Shown here in pieces: positions 11,522 through 22,245 of a DNA stretch of 64,000 nucleotides. Every line of letters begins with the position of its first letter. Position 1 is the stretch's first letter. The DNA lies in assembly GCF_000321225.1 (NCBI RefSeq), contig NW_004451406.1, positions 519,410 to 583,409 on the forward strand, written 5' to 3'. Under the pieces are notes generated by a model. That model saw only the letters and a list, made by a program, of their open reading frames with translations, was not told the origin of the DNA and searched no databases. Source of the stretch: Odobenus rosmarus divergens (lineage: Eukaryota > Chordata > Mammalia > Carnivora > Odobenidae). The translations under genes and the position numbers were made by a program.

Positions 11522-12077
11522 TGTGATGGTTAATTTTATATGTAAACTTGAGGGAGCCACAGGATGCCCAGGTATCTGGCTAAACATGATGTCTGAGTGT
11601 GTTTGTGAAGATACTTCCTGAAGAGATTAGAATTTCAGTTGACAGACTGAGTAAAGTGGATTGCCCTCCCCAGTGTAGATTGACCTCCCCATTCCAATTC
11701 ATAGAGGACCTGAATAGAAAAAAATGGTGGGGGAAAGAGAATTTGCTCTCTCTCTGTCTCCCTCCCACTCCACCTCCCTCCATGCCCCCTTTCTCTGTGT
11801 CTCTCTCTCTCTCTCTCTAACTGTATGATCTGGAACAGCAGTCTTATCCAGCCCTCTCTGCTCCTGCCCCTCAGGCCTTCAGACTGAGACAGAATTTTTA
11901 TCATTGGCTCCTGGTTCTCACATTTTTGAACTGTACCACCAGCTTTCCTGAGTCTCCAGATTGTAGAAGGCAAGACTGTGGGACTTTGCAGCCTCCATAG
12001 TCATATGTGCCAGTTCCTTATAATCTCATTTTAGATATATATCCTATTGGTCTTTTTCTCTGGAGAAATCTAATACA
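11522..12077 (+). mobile_element. ERV-L 3' LTR (MLT2-like)
   Basis: The LTR starts TGTGATGGTTAATTTTATAT and ends TCTAATACA, the classic MLT2 limits. Between them are 'gactgagtaaagtggattgccctcccc' in shortened form (GTGGATTGCCCTCCCC), 'cctgaatagaa', a CT-rich expansion (11,744-11,818), and 'gggactttgcagcctccatag' plus 'ttccttataat' near the 3' end. It directly follows the dUTPase relic in the same orientation, so it is the 3' LTR of that provirus. Confidence 0.9.
11804..11819. repeat. (CT)n run inside the LTR
   Basis: This is a pure CT dinucleotide stretch at the end of a CT-rich expansion within the MLT2-like LTR. It accounts for several low-complexity open frames on both strands. Confidence 0.85.
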
Positions 12078-12140
12078 AGTGTGTAACCATTCTTAACTCT
12101 TTGATCCTTTGAGTTATTTTTCTTATTAAACAGAACAGTC

Positions 12141-12338
12141 GGGCGCCTGGGTGGCTCAGTCGGTTAAGCGTCTGCCTTTGGCTCAGGTCACGATCTCCGG
12201 GTCCTGGGATGGAGCCCTGCATCGGGCTTCCTGCTCAGCAAGGAGTCTGCTTCTCTCTCTCTCTCTCTCAGTCTCTCTTTCTCCCTCTGCCCCTTCCCAC
12301 TGCTTGTTCTCTCTCTCAAATAAATAAATAAAATCTTT
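12141..12338 (+). mobile_element. Can-SINE (SINEC)
   Basis: A complete head GGGCGCCTGGGTGGCTCAG, body, (CT)n run and AAATAAATAAATAAAATCTT tail are present. The flanks AAACAGAACAGTC (12,128-12,140) and AAATAGAACAATC (12,339-12,351) are a target duplication with two mismatches. Confidence 0.95.
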
Positions 12339-12351
12339 AAATAGAACAATC

Positions 12352-13537
12352 CTAACATCCTCTTCCCACTAGCTCTGGTCTTGAAGGAACCCCTGCACCA
12401 TGCTACTGTAATCACGTTCTTGCCTTAGAGCTGAGAGTGCTCTGACTCCCACTGAGAGATGGGTGAAAGAGATATGCTTTCCTTTTGCATTTTCTCCTAA
12501 TGCATTGTCTCCTATTGCAGCGTCAGAGTAGTTATCTAATACTCCCTATTTTTTTTACATTTTTGTTTGATTTTTTAAACAAACTTGCAATTTTCTGGAT
12601 ATTTTCTTTATAGTAGGTTTTCATGAACAGAGCGTTCTGAACATTCTAATTATTTTTAAAACATTCTGCTTTAACATTTATATACATTTTGCTTATGAAA
12701 ATATCATAATTTTCTAAGGAAATAAAATATTCAAAAATGGAATAAATTTAATAAATAAAAAATAAATCTCATTTTAGAGAGTTTGCTGCTATGCTGCAAC
12801 TTAAAGTTGATGTCCCTTACAGTGCTGGGAGGCAGACTCAAAGAACCATTATAAATGATGTAACTATTTCAAATAGTCTTTAAACACAAATGTTGTTAGG
12901 AAATTAGAGAAGAAGCCAGGGAAAATTTAAATGTGTGGGAGCACAGAAGACAGAAAAGTGTCAGTCACGAAAGCCATCAAGAGTTATCTTTTAACCAGGA
13001 GACTGATGTCATTTATTTTCTCATTTGTGTTTCAGTCTTCTACTGAACCAAGGCGATTTTTATGACCTTCTCAAAACTAGTTTCTTTCATAAATCCAAAT
13101 CTTGTTTCAAAGTTTCACTTTATTACTTCATTTCCTTTCCTTTTTCTGGCAAGTGAACCAGATCCACAGAACTGCTAATGGAACTTTCTGAGGTCTTAAC
13201 GTGAAGTGTGATGAATTTAGTTCAACTCTGGTAACAAAAAAAGAATAATCTAAAAAAAAAAAAATGTAGTTTATTGATAAAATAAAATCTAGCCCTCCCA
13301 AAAACTATAGTGTTGATGCAAAAATAATTTAAGAATCAAAGTAATTCTCCTATCTTGGCAATGTTGCGTAGGTAACATTTCACCAAATTCCTGTATCTGG
13401 ACGGTGAAGGCAGGAGTTTAGGAAATAATATACCAATTATTTAAAATATATAATCAACCTCAGTAAAGCATTGGGGTGTAAATGGATTTTACTGAAAATA
13501 ATTAAAGTGGTTTACAGACTGATAGATGTGTTTTCTC
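12352..13537. other. No gene seen; unassigned
   Basis: No coding signal, RNA or confident repeat family recognised. A short poly(A) lies at 13,252-13,264. Confidence 0.4.
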
Positions 13538-13563
13538 AATCTCTCTCTCTCTCTCTCTCTCTT
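13538..13563. repeat. (CT)n microsatellite
   Basis: About twelve CT units in a row. Possible length polymorphism. Confidence 0.9.
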
Positions 13564-13689
13564 TTATGGAGTTAGCATACAAGTAACTCTGCCAATAGGA
13601 TGCATGTTTTGGGCTTTATTCAAGAAGTCAAGAAGATTTCCCTTGATTAAGGAATAGAAGGAGAAGAAAGAGGAAGAGTCAGGGACATT

Positions 13690-13881
13690 GTTCATTTTTC
13701 AAACCAAAATCTATACACTACATCATAATCACCTGGAGGTCTTGTTAGACCATACATTGTTGGGTCCCCACCAAAGTTTCTGATTTACTAGGTTTTGATG
13801 AGGCCAGATACTCTGAATAGCAAACAAGTTTTCAGGTAATGCTGATATGCTATTCTGGAGATCACATTTTGAGAACCACTG
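13690..13881 (+). mobile_element. MER5-like hAT relic
   Basis: The block 'cataatcacctggaggtctt', 'gttagaccatacattgttgggtcccc' (shortened: ATTGTTGGGTCCCC), 'agtttctgatttactagg', 'caggtaatgctgatatgct' and the terminal repeat TTTGAGAACCACTG at 13,868-13,881 follow MER5A in order. This is the best preserved of the MER5 copies in the window. Confidence 0.75.
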
Positions 13882-14401
13882 CAATAGAATATCATGGAAG
13901 ATAAGTGGAAATTTTCAAGAAGATGAAATGGTCCAAATGTCAAATATAATTGAGTATTTAGAAATAATAAGTACTGAGAACTGACAACTTGGTTTTCTGT
14001 TCTAGCATATTTGATTTCTTTAATTATCCTACAAATGAGTTAAAATTTAGTAAGTTCAATTAATAACATTAATAGAATTTAAAAAGTTGCAAGTGTATGT
14101 GTATGGCTAGGAAATTAATGCAGTAAATATAAATTGATTAAAGGGTTGATGGCAAAGAAAGCTTTGAAAGGGTAGTTAAGGGTTTTTAGGGTCTTTTATT
14201 CTGGGTATCCCAAGATAATAAACAAAATGATCATTTTTTTCCCATGCTACAATGATAATATAGAGAAAATGTTATCTTCCTAGTACTGGTGGGAATTCCA
14301 TTGTAAAGAGAGATGAGCTTTATAGGACTTGCCAGAAGCTGCAAGTTAGCACCCACACTTTATGCAGAGGAACTTACTGTAATAAAGGAGCAAGAAGGAG
14401 G

Positions 14402-15297
14402 GAAAAAAAAATAAAGAACTCGTAAAACTCAACACCCAAAAAGCAAATAATTTAGCTAAAAAATGGGCAGAAGAAATGAGCAGACATTTTTTCCAAAGAA
14501 GACCTACAGATGGCTAATAGACACATGAAAAGATGCTCAACATCATTCATCATCAAGGAAATATAAATCAAAACTACAATGAGATATCACCTCACACCTA
14601 TCAGAATGGCTAAAATTAACAACACAGGAAACAACAGATGGCAGGGATGCAGAGAAAGGGAAATTCTCTTACTCTATTGGTAGGAATGCGAGCTGGTGCA
14701 GCCACTCTAGAGAACATTATGGAGATTCCTCAGAAAGTTAAAAATAGAATTAACCTATAATCCAGCAATTGCACTACTAGGTATTTACTCAAAGGATATG
14801 AAAATACAGATTCAAAGGGATACACACACACTTATATTTGTAGCAGCATTATCAAATTATGAAAAAAGCCCAAATGTCCATCAACTGATGAATGGAGAAA
14901 GAAGATGTGGTATATATATACAATGGAATATTACTCAGCCATCAAAAAGAATGAAATCTTGCCATTTGCAATGATGTGGGTGGAGCCAGAGAGTATTATG
15001 CTAAATGAAATAAGTCAGTCAGAGAAAGACAAATACCATATGATTTCACTCATATGTGGAATTTAAGAAACAAAACAGATGGACATTGGGGAAAAAAAAG
15101 AGGCAAACCAGAAAACAGACTCTTAACTAAATAGAATAACCTGAAGGTTACAGGAGGGGAGGTGAGTGAGGGATAGGCTAAATGGGTGATGGGTATTAGG
15201 AAGGGCACACTTGTGATGAGCACTAAATTCAAGCCTGAAACTAATAATTACACTGTATGTTAACTAACTGGAATTTAAATAAAAACTTGAAAAAAAG
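14402..15297 (+). pseudogene. 5'-truncated L1: ORF2 C-terminal end and 3' UTR
   Basis: The sequence begins inside ORF2 near its C-terminus and follows the L1 text 'gcagaagaaatgagcagaca', 'aaatcaaaactacaatgagatatcacctcacacc' (shortened: ACAATGAGATATCACCTCAC), 'ccagcaattgcactactagg', 'acaatggaatattactcagcc'. It then enters the carnivore L1 3' UTR ('aactggaatttaaataaaaac'). The frame is broken by substitutions. Imperfect flanks GAAGGAGGGAAAAAA (from 14,394) and GAAGGAGGAAAAAA (from 15,298) are a plausible target duplication. It encodes nothing functional. Confidence 0.9.
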
Positions 15298-16754
15298 GAA
15301 GGAGGAAAAAAGAGGCTGACGAGGATTGTGAAGAGTGATCCAAAGACCTGGGGCCAGGAAAAGAATCACATCTACTAGAGAGCTTCCAGTGAAATTCTAT
15401 GGAGATGTAATTGTACTTCTCTCTAACTCTTCATTATAGAACAGGTATAACTGATCTTCTTATGGAAGCCAATGAAAAAGCTAACCTGTGCATGTAGATT
15501 TTAGCAGGTCCAAGAGCACTTACAACTGATTTACACTGATGTACTAATTCAGTAAATTAGCACATAAAATAACCTCTTTGTTCCCCTGATTTACATGTGA
15601 TAATTTAAACATAAGACTGAAAACTTCTTCACAGTGATCAAAAAGTTTAATCACCAGTATTTTAGCATTTTACATAAAAAATAAAATTTCCAGTATCTCC
15701 AGAAAAATCAGGATATTTTCACTGAAGGGAACCTCATGGAAAACTCTAATACATAAAAAAAGATTTCTTTATGTTGTATCCAAATCTGTCTCTTCCAAAC
15801 TTCAAACCACTGGCTTTGATCTGTTCTTGTTAGTGTACATATAATGCAAATCTCTCTAATGTTCTTACAGATACTTTAGATATTTTGTTTGTGGTTCTGT
15901 TTTAATTTCATCTACTCTTTTAGCACATAGCGTTTATTCATTCTTTGTGAGGGTTGGCTTCCATTTCATGTAATAAAGGTACTCATCTAGGCTCACTGAA
16001 GTTTGTCACTATTCCTCTTCTCATACTGTGGTGTTGAGAATCAGATGTGTTTCAGATAGTGCTAGGTTGTAATCAACACTTTGGGGTTTTTTCCGCCCTT
16101 ACCATTACCTATTCCCTCTTTCTAGTAACAGAATTTTCTTGGAGGCATCCCCTTGCCCCCAAGACATTTATAGATGGTTTAGGGGCACTTGGAAACAACT
16201 CTGATCACACAGGAGCTTAACCTGATCCTGTCATAACCAAATAGAGCATAAGATCATCTGGTAATAGTGACTGGTCCAGGATATGCAGTTGATCCAGGCT
16301 GATCAAATGCAACTTAATCCTGGGGCTCTTTGGAAATACTGAGAGGAGAGAGTCTCTTTCCATGAACTTGGAGCTGTATTGATTTAAGTCTGAGTTGCTG
16401 GGGGGAACCACGTGGAGAAAGTCTGCTTGAAAATAAAACCCACACAAAGGAAAGCAGAGTCAAAAGAGACTAGTTAACGATGACAGCCTTTGAGTCTTTG
16501 GAGCTCAAGAGAGCAAGAAAGCAGCTCAGCTACAGGAAATTATATATTCTCTGTTTCTACTTAAGCCAATTTTGGTTGAATTTTTTTTAATCCTAATTTA
16601 AACAAGAGTTAGTAGAATCAGCATAGGGAGGAATGCTGGAGGCATAAAGCTTGGAGTCCTGCTTCTATACTAAAAGTTTCAGATGGTAAACTTTCAGTGG
16701 AGTTCGTTAATAATTGCATTCCATCTGCTTAAAGACTGCTTGTTCCTCAGAGTC
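15298..16754. other. No gene seen; unassigned
   Basis: No recognisable gene, RNA or repeat. Short open frames on both strands lack domain motifs. Confidence 0.45.
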
Positions 16755-16915
16755 TGGACAGTGGAATAGTAGCACCAGCCCCCTTTCCTTGGAGCTTAGT
16801 AGAAATGCAGAAGCTCAGCCTGCCCTCTCCCTGTACCTACTGAATCAGAATCTGCATTTTAAAATCAGAATCCCACAAATTTGTATGCTATTACCATTAT
16901 TTGGGAATCACTGCT
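16755..16915 (+). mobile_element. MER5-like hAT relic
   Basis: The core 'ggagcttagtagaaatgcag', 'cctactgaatcagaatctgcattttaaaa' (shortened: TGAATCAGAATCTGCATTTT) and 'acaaatttgtatgc' match MER5A closely. The open frame of 153 codons crossing this region (16,714-17,175) is built from this transposon and the next L2 fragment and is not a gene. Confidence 0.75.
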
Positions 16916-16916
16916 A

Positions 16917-17205
16917 TCGTTCTCTTAGATCTTGCCTGGCATGCTTCTGTTCTGGGGCTTTCATACTGGCTATTGCTTCTGCCAAGAATAATTTTCCCAT
17001 AGGTTCTTGCATCTCTAAGCTTCTTACAGGTTTTTCTCAAATTTCTCAAATTTCCAATGAAAGCTATTTTTTCCCTACCTCCCTCCTTGAGACTGAATTC
17101 CTTGAAGCAAAAAGCTTTTGGCTGTTCTCTTTTGTGATATTCCCCCAAACATCTAATGCAGGTGCTGGTACATAGTGCTTAATAAATATTTGTTGGACTA
17201 ATTGA
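16917..17205 (-). mobile_element. L2-like LINE fragment
   Basis: The end 'ggtgctggtacatagtgcttaataaatatttgttgga' (shortened: ATAGTGCTTAATAAATATTT) is the familiar mammalian L2-type 3' phrase, and the upstream part 'gactgaattccttgaagca' also fits. Orientation is uncertain. Age is that of ancient mammalian repeats. Confidence 0.5.
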
Positions 17206-17329
17206 TCAAATTCTGATATCTATCGGAGCCACATGATTGGCATCTACTTACCTCTCCGACATCACCTTATATTACTCTCCCCCTTTTTTGTGCTGGTTTA
17301 GATATACTGCTTTCTTTTTTCTTTAAAAA

Positions 17330-17535
17330 TGCCAAGCTAGTCCTGTTCGGGCCTTTCCACTTGCTTTTTCTTTCTCCTGCACATTCTTTTTTTTCTACTC
17401 CTGCATATTCTTTACCCAGATCTTCACATGTTTTTCTGCTGTTCATCATTCAGGTTGCCGATAAGTTTCATCTTCCCAGAAATGCCTTCTCTGACAGACT
17501 TCAAAGTTACCATCTCTCCACGAAACCATCCCTCT
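17330..17535. mobile_element. L2-like LINE fragment
   Basis: The text 'cccagatcttcacatg', 'ctgttcatcattcaggtt', 'ttcccagaaatgccttctctgaca' follows an L2 segment usually read '...cagatctttgcatgg...tcatcattcaggtctcag...agagaggccttccctgacc'. Strongly diverged; subfamily not assigned. Confidence 0.5.
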
Positions 17536-17579
17536 ATATAATAGCCCTGTCCAACAAAGAGTCACTGTTGTCTCTATTT

Positions 17580-18760
17580 AAATGTTTCATTTTACTAACA
17601 GCTTTATTGAGATATACTTCAAATACCATAAAATTCATCCTTTTTAATAAAGTGTAATAGTCAGTGTGGTCTTCACTATAATCACAGAAGTGTATAATGA
17701 TCACTATCAATTTTAGAACATTTTCATTACTCCTAAAAAACACCTGTACCCATTAGCAGTGCCTCCCTAATTTCCCCTTTCCACAGCCCCTGGCAAACTA
17801 TCTATTTTCTATTTTGATTTGCCTTTTGTGAACATTTTATTTAAATGGAACCATACAATATGTGGCTTTTTGTGACTGGCTTCTTTTATTTAACATAACA
17901 TTTTTAAGGTTCATCCGTGTTGTTGCGTAGATCAGTACTTCATGTTTTTGTGGCTAAATAATATCTCATTGTGTGGATATTCCACATTTTGTTTATCCAT
18001 TCATCAGTTGAGGGACATATGGGCTGTTTTACCTTTTTCAATATTAAGACTAATACTACTTTGAACATTCTTTCACAAGTTTTTGTGTGAACATAGGTTT
18101 TTCAGTTCTTGGGGGGTATATACCTAGGAGTAGAATTGCTGAGTCATGTGGTAACTGTATGTTTAACAATTTGAGACTCTATCAGACTGTTTTCCAAATT
18201 CTTCAAGCAATGTATGAGAGTTCCAATTATTACTATTCTCTGTCTTTTTAATTTTAGCCTCCCTAGTATATATGAGATGGTTTCTCATTGTAGTTTTCCT
18301 TTATATTTCCCTGATTACTAGTGATGTTCAACATTGTCTCATGTGGTTATTGGCCATTTGTGTATCTTTCTTGGAGAAGTGTCTATTTAAATATTTGATA
18401 ATTTTTCAATTGGGTTATTTGTATTATTGAGTTTAAGAGTTCTTTATATATTCTTATCAGATACATGACTTGAAAATATTTTTTGTCATTATGTACATTG
18501 TCTTTAACATCCTTGATGGTGTCCTTTGAAGCACAAAAGTTTTTACTTTTGTTGAAATCCAGTTTATTTATTCTTGTGCCTTTTGCACTTTTAGTATTAT
18601 ACATTAAACAATCATTGTTTATTCCAAGGTCATGAAGATCTACCCCTTTGTTTTCTTTTAATAATTTTATAGTTTTAGTTCTAACATTTAAGTCTATGAT
18701 TAAGTTAATATTTCTATATTGTATAAATTAGGGATCCTACTTCATTTTTTTGCGCCCAAG
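17580..18760 (-). mobile_element. Ancient L1 3' part, antisense
   Basis: Reading the minus strand gives an L1 3' region. On the plus strand the marks are 'acagctttattgagatatac' at the left, 'ataccataaaattcatcc', 'ttcatcagttgagggacatatgggctg', 'ttgctgagtcatgtggtaac', 'tgttattggccatttgtgtatc'-type text, and 'gagttctttatatattct' near 18,440. These are the usual antisense phrases of L1M-class 3' ends. There is no usable reading frame. Confidence 0.85.
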
Positions 18761-18802
18761 AAGTGTAAGTGGTGCTGTATTTGCTGTTTGTTAGTTATAG
18801 TC

Positions 18803-18818
18803 AAAGTCTGTTGTACAC
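18803..18818 (+). repeat. Target-site duplication, left copy
   Basis: AAAGTCTGTTGTACAC, identical to 18,845-18,860. It frames the U6 5'-end fragment. Confidence 0.95.
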
Positions 18819-18844
18819 TGTGCTCGCTTCGGCAGCACATATAC
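18819..18844 (+). pseudogene. U6 snRNA 5'-end micro-insertion (tailless), copy 1
   Basis: From 18,820 to 18,844 the sequence is identical to nt 1-25 of mammalian U6 snRNA (GTGCTCGCTTCGGCAGCACA, then TATAC), preceded by one extra T. The remaining ~80 nt of U6 are absent and there is no poly(A). Exact 16-bp direct repeats abut it on both sides, so it is a discrete insertion, not a decayed gene. The retained part is the U6 5' stem-loop plus six nt. It cannot be a working gene: the spliceosomal core, the T-run terminator and the U6-type upstream promoter elements are missing. This matches the class known as tailless retropseudogenes. See also the second copy at 33,530. Confidence 0.95.
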
Positions 18845-18860
18845 AAAGTCTGTTGTACAC
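18845..18860 (+). repeat. Target-site duplication, right copy
   Basis: AAAGTCTGTTGTACAC, a perfect match to 18,803-18,818. It begins AAAG after TC on the left flank, a relaxed form of the L1 endonuclease target TT/AAAA. Confidence 0.95.
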
Positions 18861-19191
18861 AGGTGGGAGAAATCACGGGGTTCTCTTAAATTTTCAATGG
18901 CCTTTCATAGTAATGATCTCATTTTATCTTCATAGCAGCTTTGATACTGGTTGTATTATCCATATTTTTACATGTGGACACTGACAGAGAGGTTAATTAG
19001 CTAGCGCATGAACACTGAATTACATGTGGGGGAATTGTTTTGTAGCATGTGTTGGCTAGCTTCCAGCCTTTTAAATACAAATGACAGCACACTGTATAAT
19101 TTGCTATATGCATATCAGGATAATATGTCACAAAAATACCCACCATTTTTAATAACAATTTGTATCAGTTTATTTTTTTTAAACTTTTTTT
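18861..19191. other. No gene seen
   Basis: Unassigned sequence between the U6 insertion and a SINE. Part resembles a decayed MIR/L2-type repeat ('tcattttatcttcatagcagc', 'gacactgacagagaggttaa'), but I cannot place it firmly. Confidence 0.4.
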
Positions 19192-19382
19192 CTTAAGATT
19201 TTATTTATTTATTTGACAGAGAGAGACACAGCGAGAGAGGGAACACAGCAGGGGGAGTGGGAGAGGGAGAAGCAGGCTCCCCGCAGAGCAGGGAGCCTGA
19301 TGCGGGGCTCAATCCCAGGACCCTGGGACCATGACCTGAGCTGAAGGCAGACGTTTAACTGACTGAACCACCCAGGCGCCCC
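19192..19382 (-). mobile_element. Can-SINE (SINEC), antisense
   Basis: The plus strand shows AAGATTTTATTTATTTATTT on the left, then GAGAAGCAGGCTCCCCG, and the head complement CCACCCAGGCGCCCC on the right. It carries the 'cagggggagtgggagaggg' body subtype. No clean flanking repeat was found. Confidence 0.9.
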
Positions 19383-20137
19383 TGAAAACTTATAATTCTT
19401 ATTCATATTACTTGTAAGATGCATCCAGATTTCAGAAACAAAAAGAATGTGAAAATATAAAGTGCCAGCAATTTTCAAAGTCAAAGAAGATAATAGGTGC
19501 TTTCTTTCTGATTGTGATCAAAATTGTATATTCATGTTTTGCCAGTTGAATTCTCTGGGAAATAGACAGGAACACTTTTTAGGAGTTCAAACTTTTATTG
19601 GATAGTAACACCTATGAAATAAAACAGGAGGAAGCACGATTAGTCAGGAAGAGTCATCATGCCATTACACAGACATGATAAACTCTCTGTCAGCTCATTG
19701 AGGAGCTAAAGCCAAAAAAAAAAAAAAAAAAATGCCTATTAGGGAAGTCTTGCTTTGGGTGGAAATGACTAGGCCTTTGTAGCACCACCTTGCTTAATCA
19801 TTAGCTGGGGACCATCCTTGGAAAAGTATAACCTTAGCTAAAAAATGAGGCCAAGTATAAAAAAACTAACAGCTAGAGACTTCATGGTACCCGCATTCCT
19901 GGAAACTGGACAGTAAAGGAGAATCTTGAAGGACAATCTGAGTGATATATGTTCATGTCTGCCACACACAATCTATCACAAAATCAATATTTCTAAGCAT
20001 ACATAGATCATTACACTGTGGAATTTGTATGTTGTGTATAGTCACAAATATGTAAGCAGTTCACCACAATATATACTATGATTACAGATAACAAAAATGA
20101 TCATTTTCTGGCAGGGGTTTTCTGCAAACTCAAAATT
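19383..20137. other. No gene seen; poly(A) run
   Basis: Nothing coding. A run of about 19 A at 19,713-19,731 has no recognisable element upstream of it. Confidence 0.4.
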
Positions 20138-20901
20138 AAATAGGTAGGTATTGAGACTACTGGGAAGATGGTGGAGTAGGTCATCCCTGGGCTCACCTCT
20201 TGCTGCATGGCTGCCTAGAGAGCACCCACATCGGCATAAATAGCCCAGAAAGCAGCCTGAAAACTGGCAGAATAGACTCTCCACAGCCCACCATAGACAA
20301 GAGGCCACAGCAAAGCAGATCCACCCCCTCCAATCACTCTTGGCAAGATCCCGTCAAAGCAGTGGCACAAGCTTGGCAGTGTGCATGTGGCCCAGACAAG
20401 GGTCAGCACCACTCCAAAGTGAGTCCTGCCCCAGGGAGAAGGGAAGATAACCACACACCCGTCTGACTGTGACCCCAGTAGTGGGCTGGGGGCAGGCAGT
20501 GGGTCTGACTGCAGGCCCCACCCATCAACAGAAGCTTCTTCAGGGACGACACAGGGACAATGCCTGCAGTTTGGTGCTACTGCATCTCTGGCAAACGACT
20601 GGTCTGACTCAACTCAAGCCCAAGGCAGCCCTGGAACAGCCCACTAACACCACAGGCACCAGACTCTGCCCACAACAGGCAGAGAGCCATCACAGACAAC
20701 AGGACTGAAGGCAAACACATCCTAGCCACAACGGTAGGACATCCCTGGAGCAACACACATAGGAGACACCCCCTGAAGCACCAGGTTCTGGGGAACAGAC
20801 ACTGCACTGCAGGACCTCTTCTTCATAAAGCCACTACTTTCAAGTGCAGGAGACATAGTTGACTTTCTTAACACAGAAAAACAGACAATGCAAGAGACAG
20901 A

Positions 20902-21831
20902 ATGAGGAGACAGAGGAATATGTTCCAAATCAAAGAACAGGACAAAATCAGAGCAGGAGACCTAAGCAAAACGGAGGTAAGTAATATGTCTGATAGCGAA
21001 TTTAAAGTAACGCTCATAAAGATACTCGCTAGAATTGAGGAAGGACCGCAGGACCTCCATGAGACCTTCCACCAAGAGATAGAAGACATAAAAAAGAACC
21101 AATTAGAGCTCTTGGACTCACTAAATTGAAATAAAAATAGGCCCTCTGGAATAAATAGCAAGCAAGAGGAAGTAGAAGAAAGGATCAGCCACCTGGAGGA
21201 CAGAGTCATGGAAAGCAATCAAGCCGAGCAGATGAAAGGGGGAAAAAATACGCAAAATGAAAATAGACCCAGGGAACTCAGCAACACTGTCAGGCATAAC
21301 AGTCACATGATAGGAATCCCAGAAGGAGAAGAGCGAGAAAAGGGGGCAGAAGATTTGTCTGAAGAAATAATAGCTGAAAACTTTCTGAATCTGGGAAAGG
21401 AAAGAGAAATCCAGATCCAGGAGGCACAGAGAGCCCCCAACACGACCAACCCAAAGAGGTCTGCACCAAGACACAAAGTAAATAAGATGGCCAAAAGTAG
21501 TGATAAAGAGAGAATTTTAAAAGCAGCAAGAGAAAGGAAAGCAGGTACATACAAGGGAAACCCCATACAGCTATCAGTGGGTTTTCCAGCAGAAACTGTA
21601 CAGGCCAGAAGAAAGTGGCATGATAAATTCCAACTGCTAAAAGGAAAAAATCTTCAGCCAAGAATACTCTATCCAGCAAGGCTTTCATTTAGAGTAGAGG
21701 GAGAGATCAAGTTTCCCAGAAAAACAAAAATTAAAAGCAAAACCAGCCACATCCCTGTCACACAATGCCATTGGCCTGTGGGTCCCAAATTCACAGTCCA
21801 GCCACCCTCCTGCCTGAGTCAGCATGCATGA
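20902..21831 (+). pseudogene. L1 ORF1p remnant, one in-frame stop
   Basis: A single frame (frame 1) is open for about 310 codons apart from one TGA at 21,127-21,129. The first half has the heptad-rich coiled coil (E-x-x-I/L spacing, e.g. 'E-E-V-E-E-R-I-S-H-L-E-D-R-V'). The RRM entry G-I-P-E-G-E-E-R-E-K-G lies at about 21,313-21,345. The C-terminal domain holds A-R-E-R-K-A, 'Y-K-G-N-P-I' and L-Q-P-R-I-L-Y-P-A-R-L-S-F (about 21,652-21,690). ORF1p forms trimers that coat L1 RNA. Homology ends near 21,745; the last ~28 codons are unrelated and replace the normal C-terminus. No ORF2 follows. The stop makes a full protein unlikely, but the frame is otherwise kept remarkably well. Confidence 0.9.
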
Positions 21832-22199
21832 CCTGCCACCTGCTAAATGCCAAGTCAACATGCCTTCACCTCAGATTGCCAAGGGCTCAAATTGACACTC
21901 TTCCCCTCAAATTCCAGCCCCTGTGCTCAGGTTTGTGCACAAAAGTGGGAATAATTATAACAGAATGAAGCAACCCAAACATCTAACTATTTCTGTGGAA
22001 TATAGAATGGATAAAAGGAGTGTGCTAGGCTGAGACCATCTCCAACAAGCACATCAAAGAACAATACATACAGCATGATTCTGGTTAGTAAAAAAATAAA
22101 AATAAAAAAAATAAACCTGGAAAGAATAAAACAAGATGAAGCCAGAGAGGGAGACAAACCATAAGAGACTTCTTAAGCACGGGAAAGAAACTGAGGCTT

Positions 22200-22245
22200 G
22201 CTGGAGGGGAGGTGGGTGGGGGGATGGGGTAACTGGGTGGTGGGC
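22200..22245 (+). other. G-quadruplex-prone block of L1 3' UTR
   Basis: The run contains GGGG, GGG, GGGGGG and GGGG with loops of 1-4 nt (within GGAGGGGAGGTGGGTGGGGG and the next bases). Four or more G-runs of at least three within 30 nt meet the usual G4 rule. G-rich tracts are a known feature of mammalian L1 3' UTRs. Confidence 0.7.

Noticed and set aside
12141..12180. tRNA gene
   Set aside because: The head of each Can-SINE is tRNA-derived and carries A/B-box-like text, but no cloverleaf with anticodon arm can be completed.
16714..17175. 153-codon open frame as a gene
   Set aside because: It spans a MER5 relic and an L2-like fragment; no domain, no codon-bias signal visible.
18819..18844. 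A functional U6 snRNA gene
   Set aside because: Only 25 of about 107 nt are present, with no terminator and no U6-type upstream promoter elements.
21208..21831. Longest open frame (207 codons) as a host gene
   Set aside because: It is the C-terminal half of an L1 ORF1 remnant with a stop upstream at 21,127-21,129.
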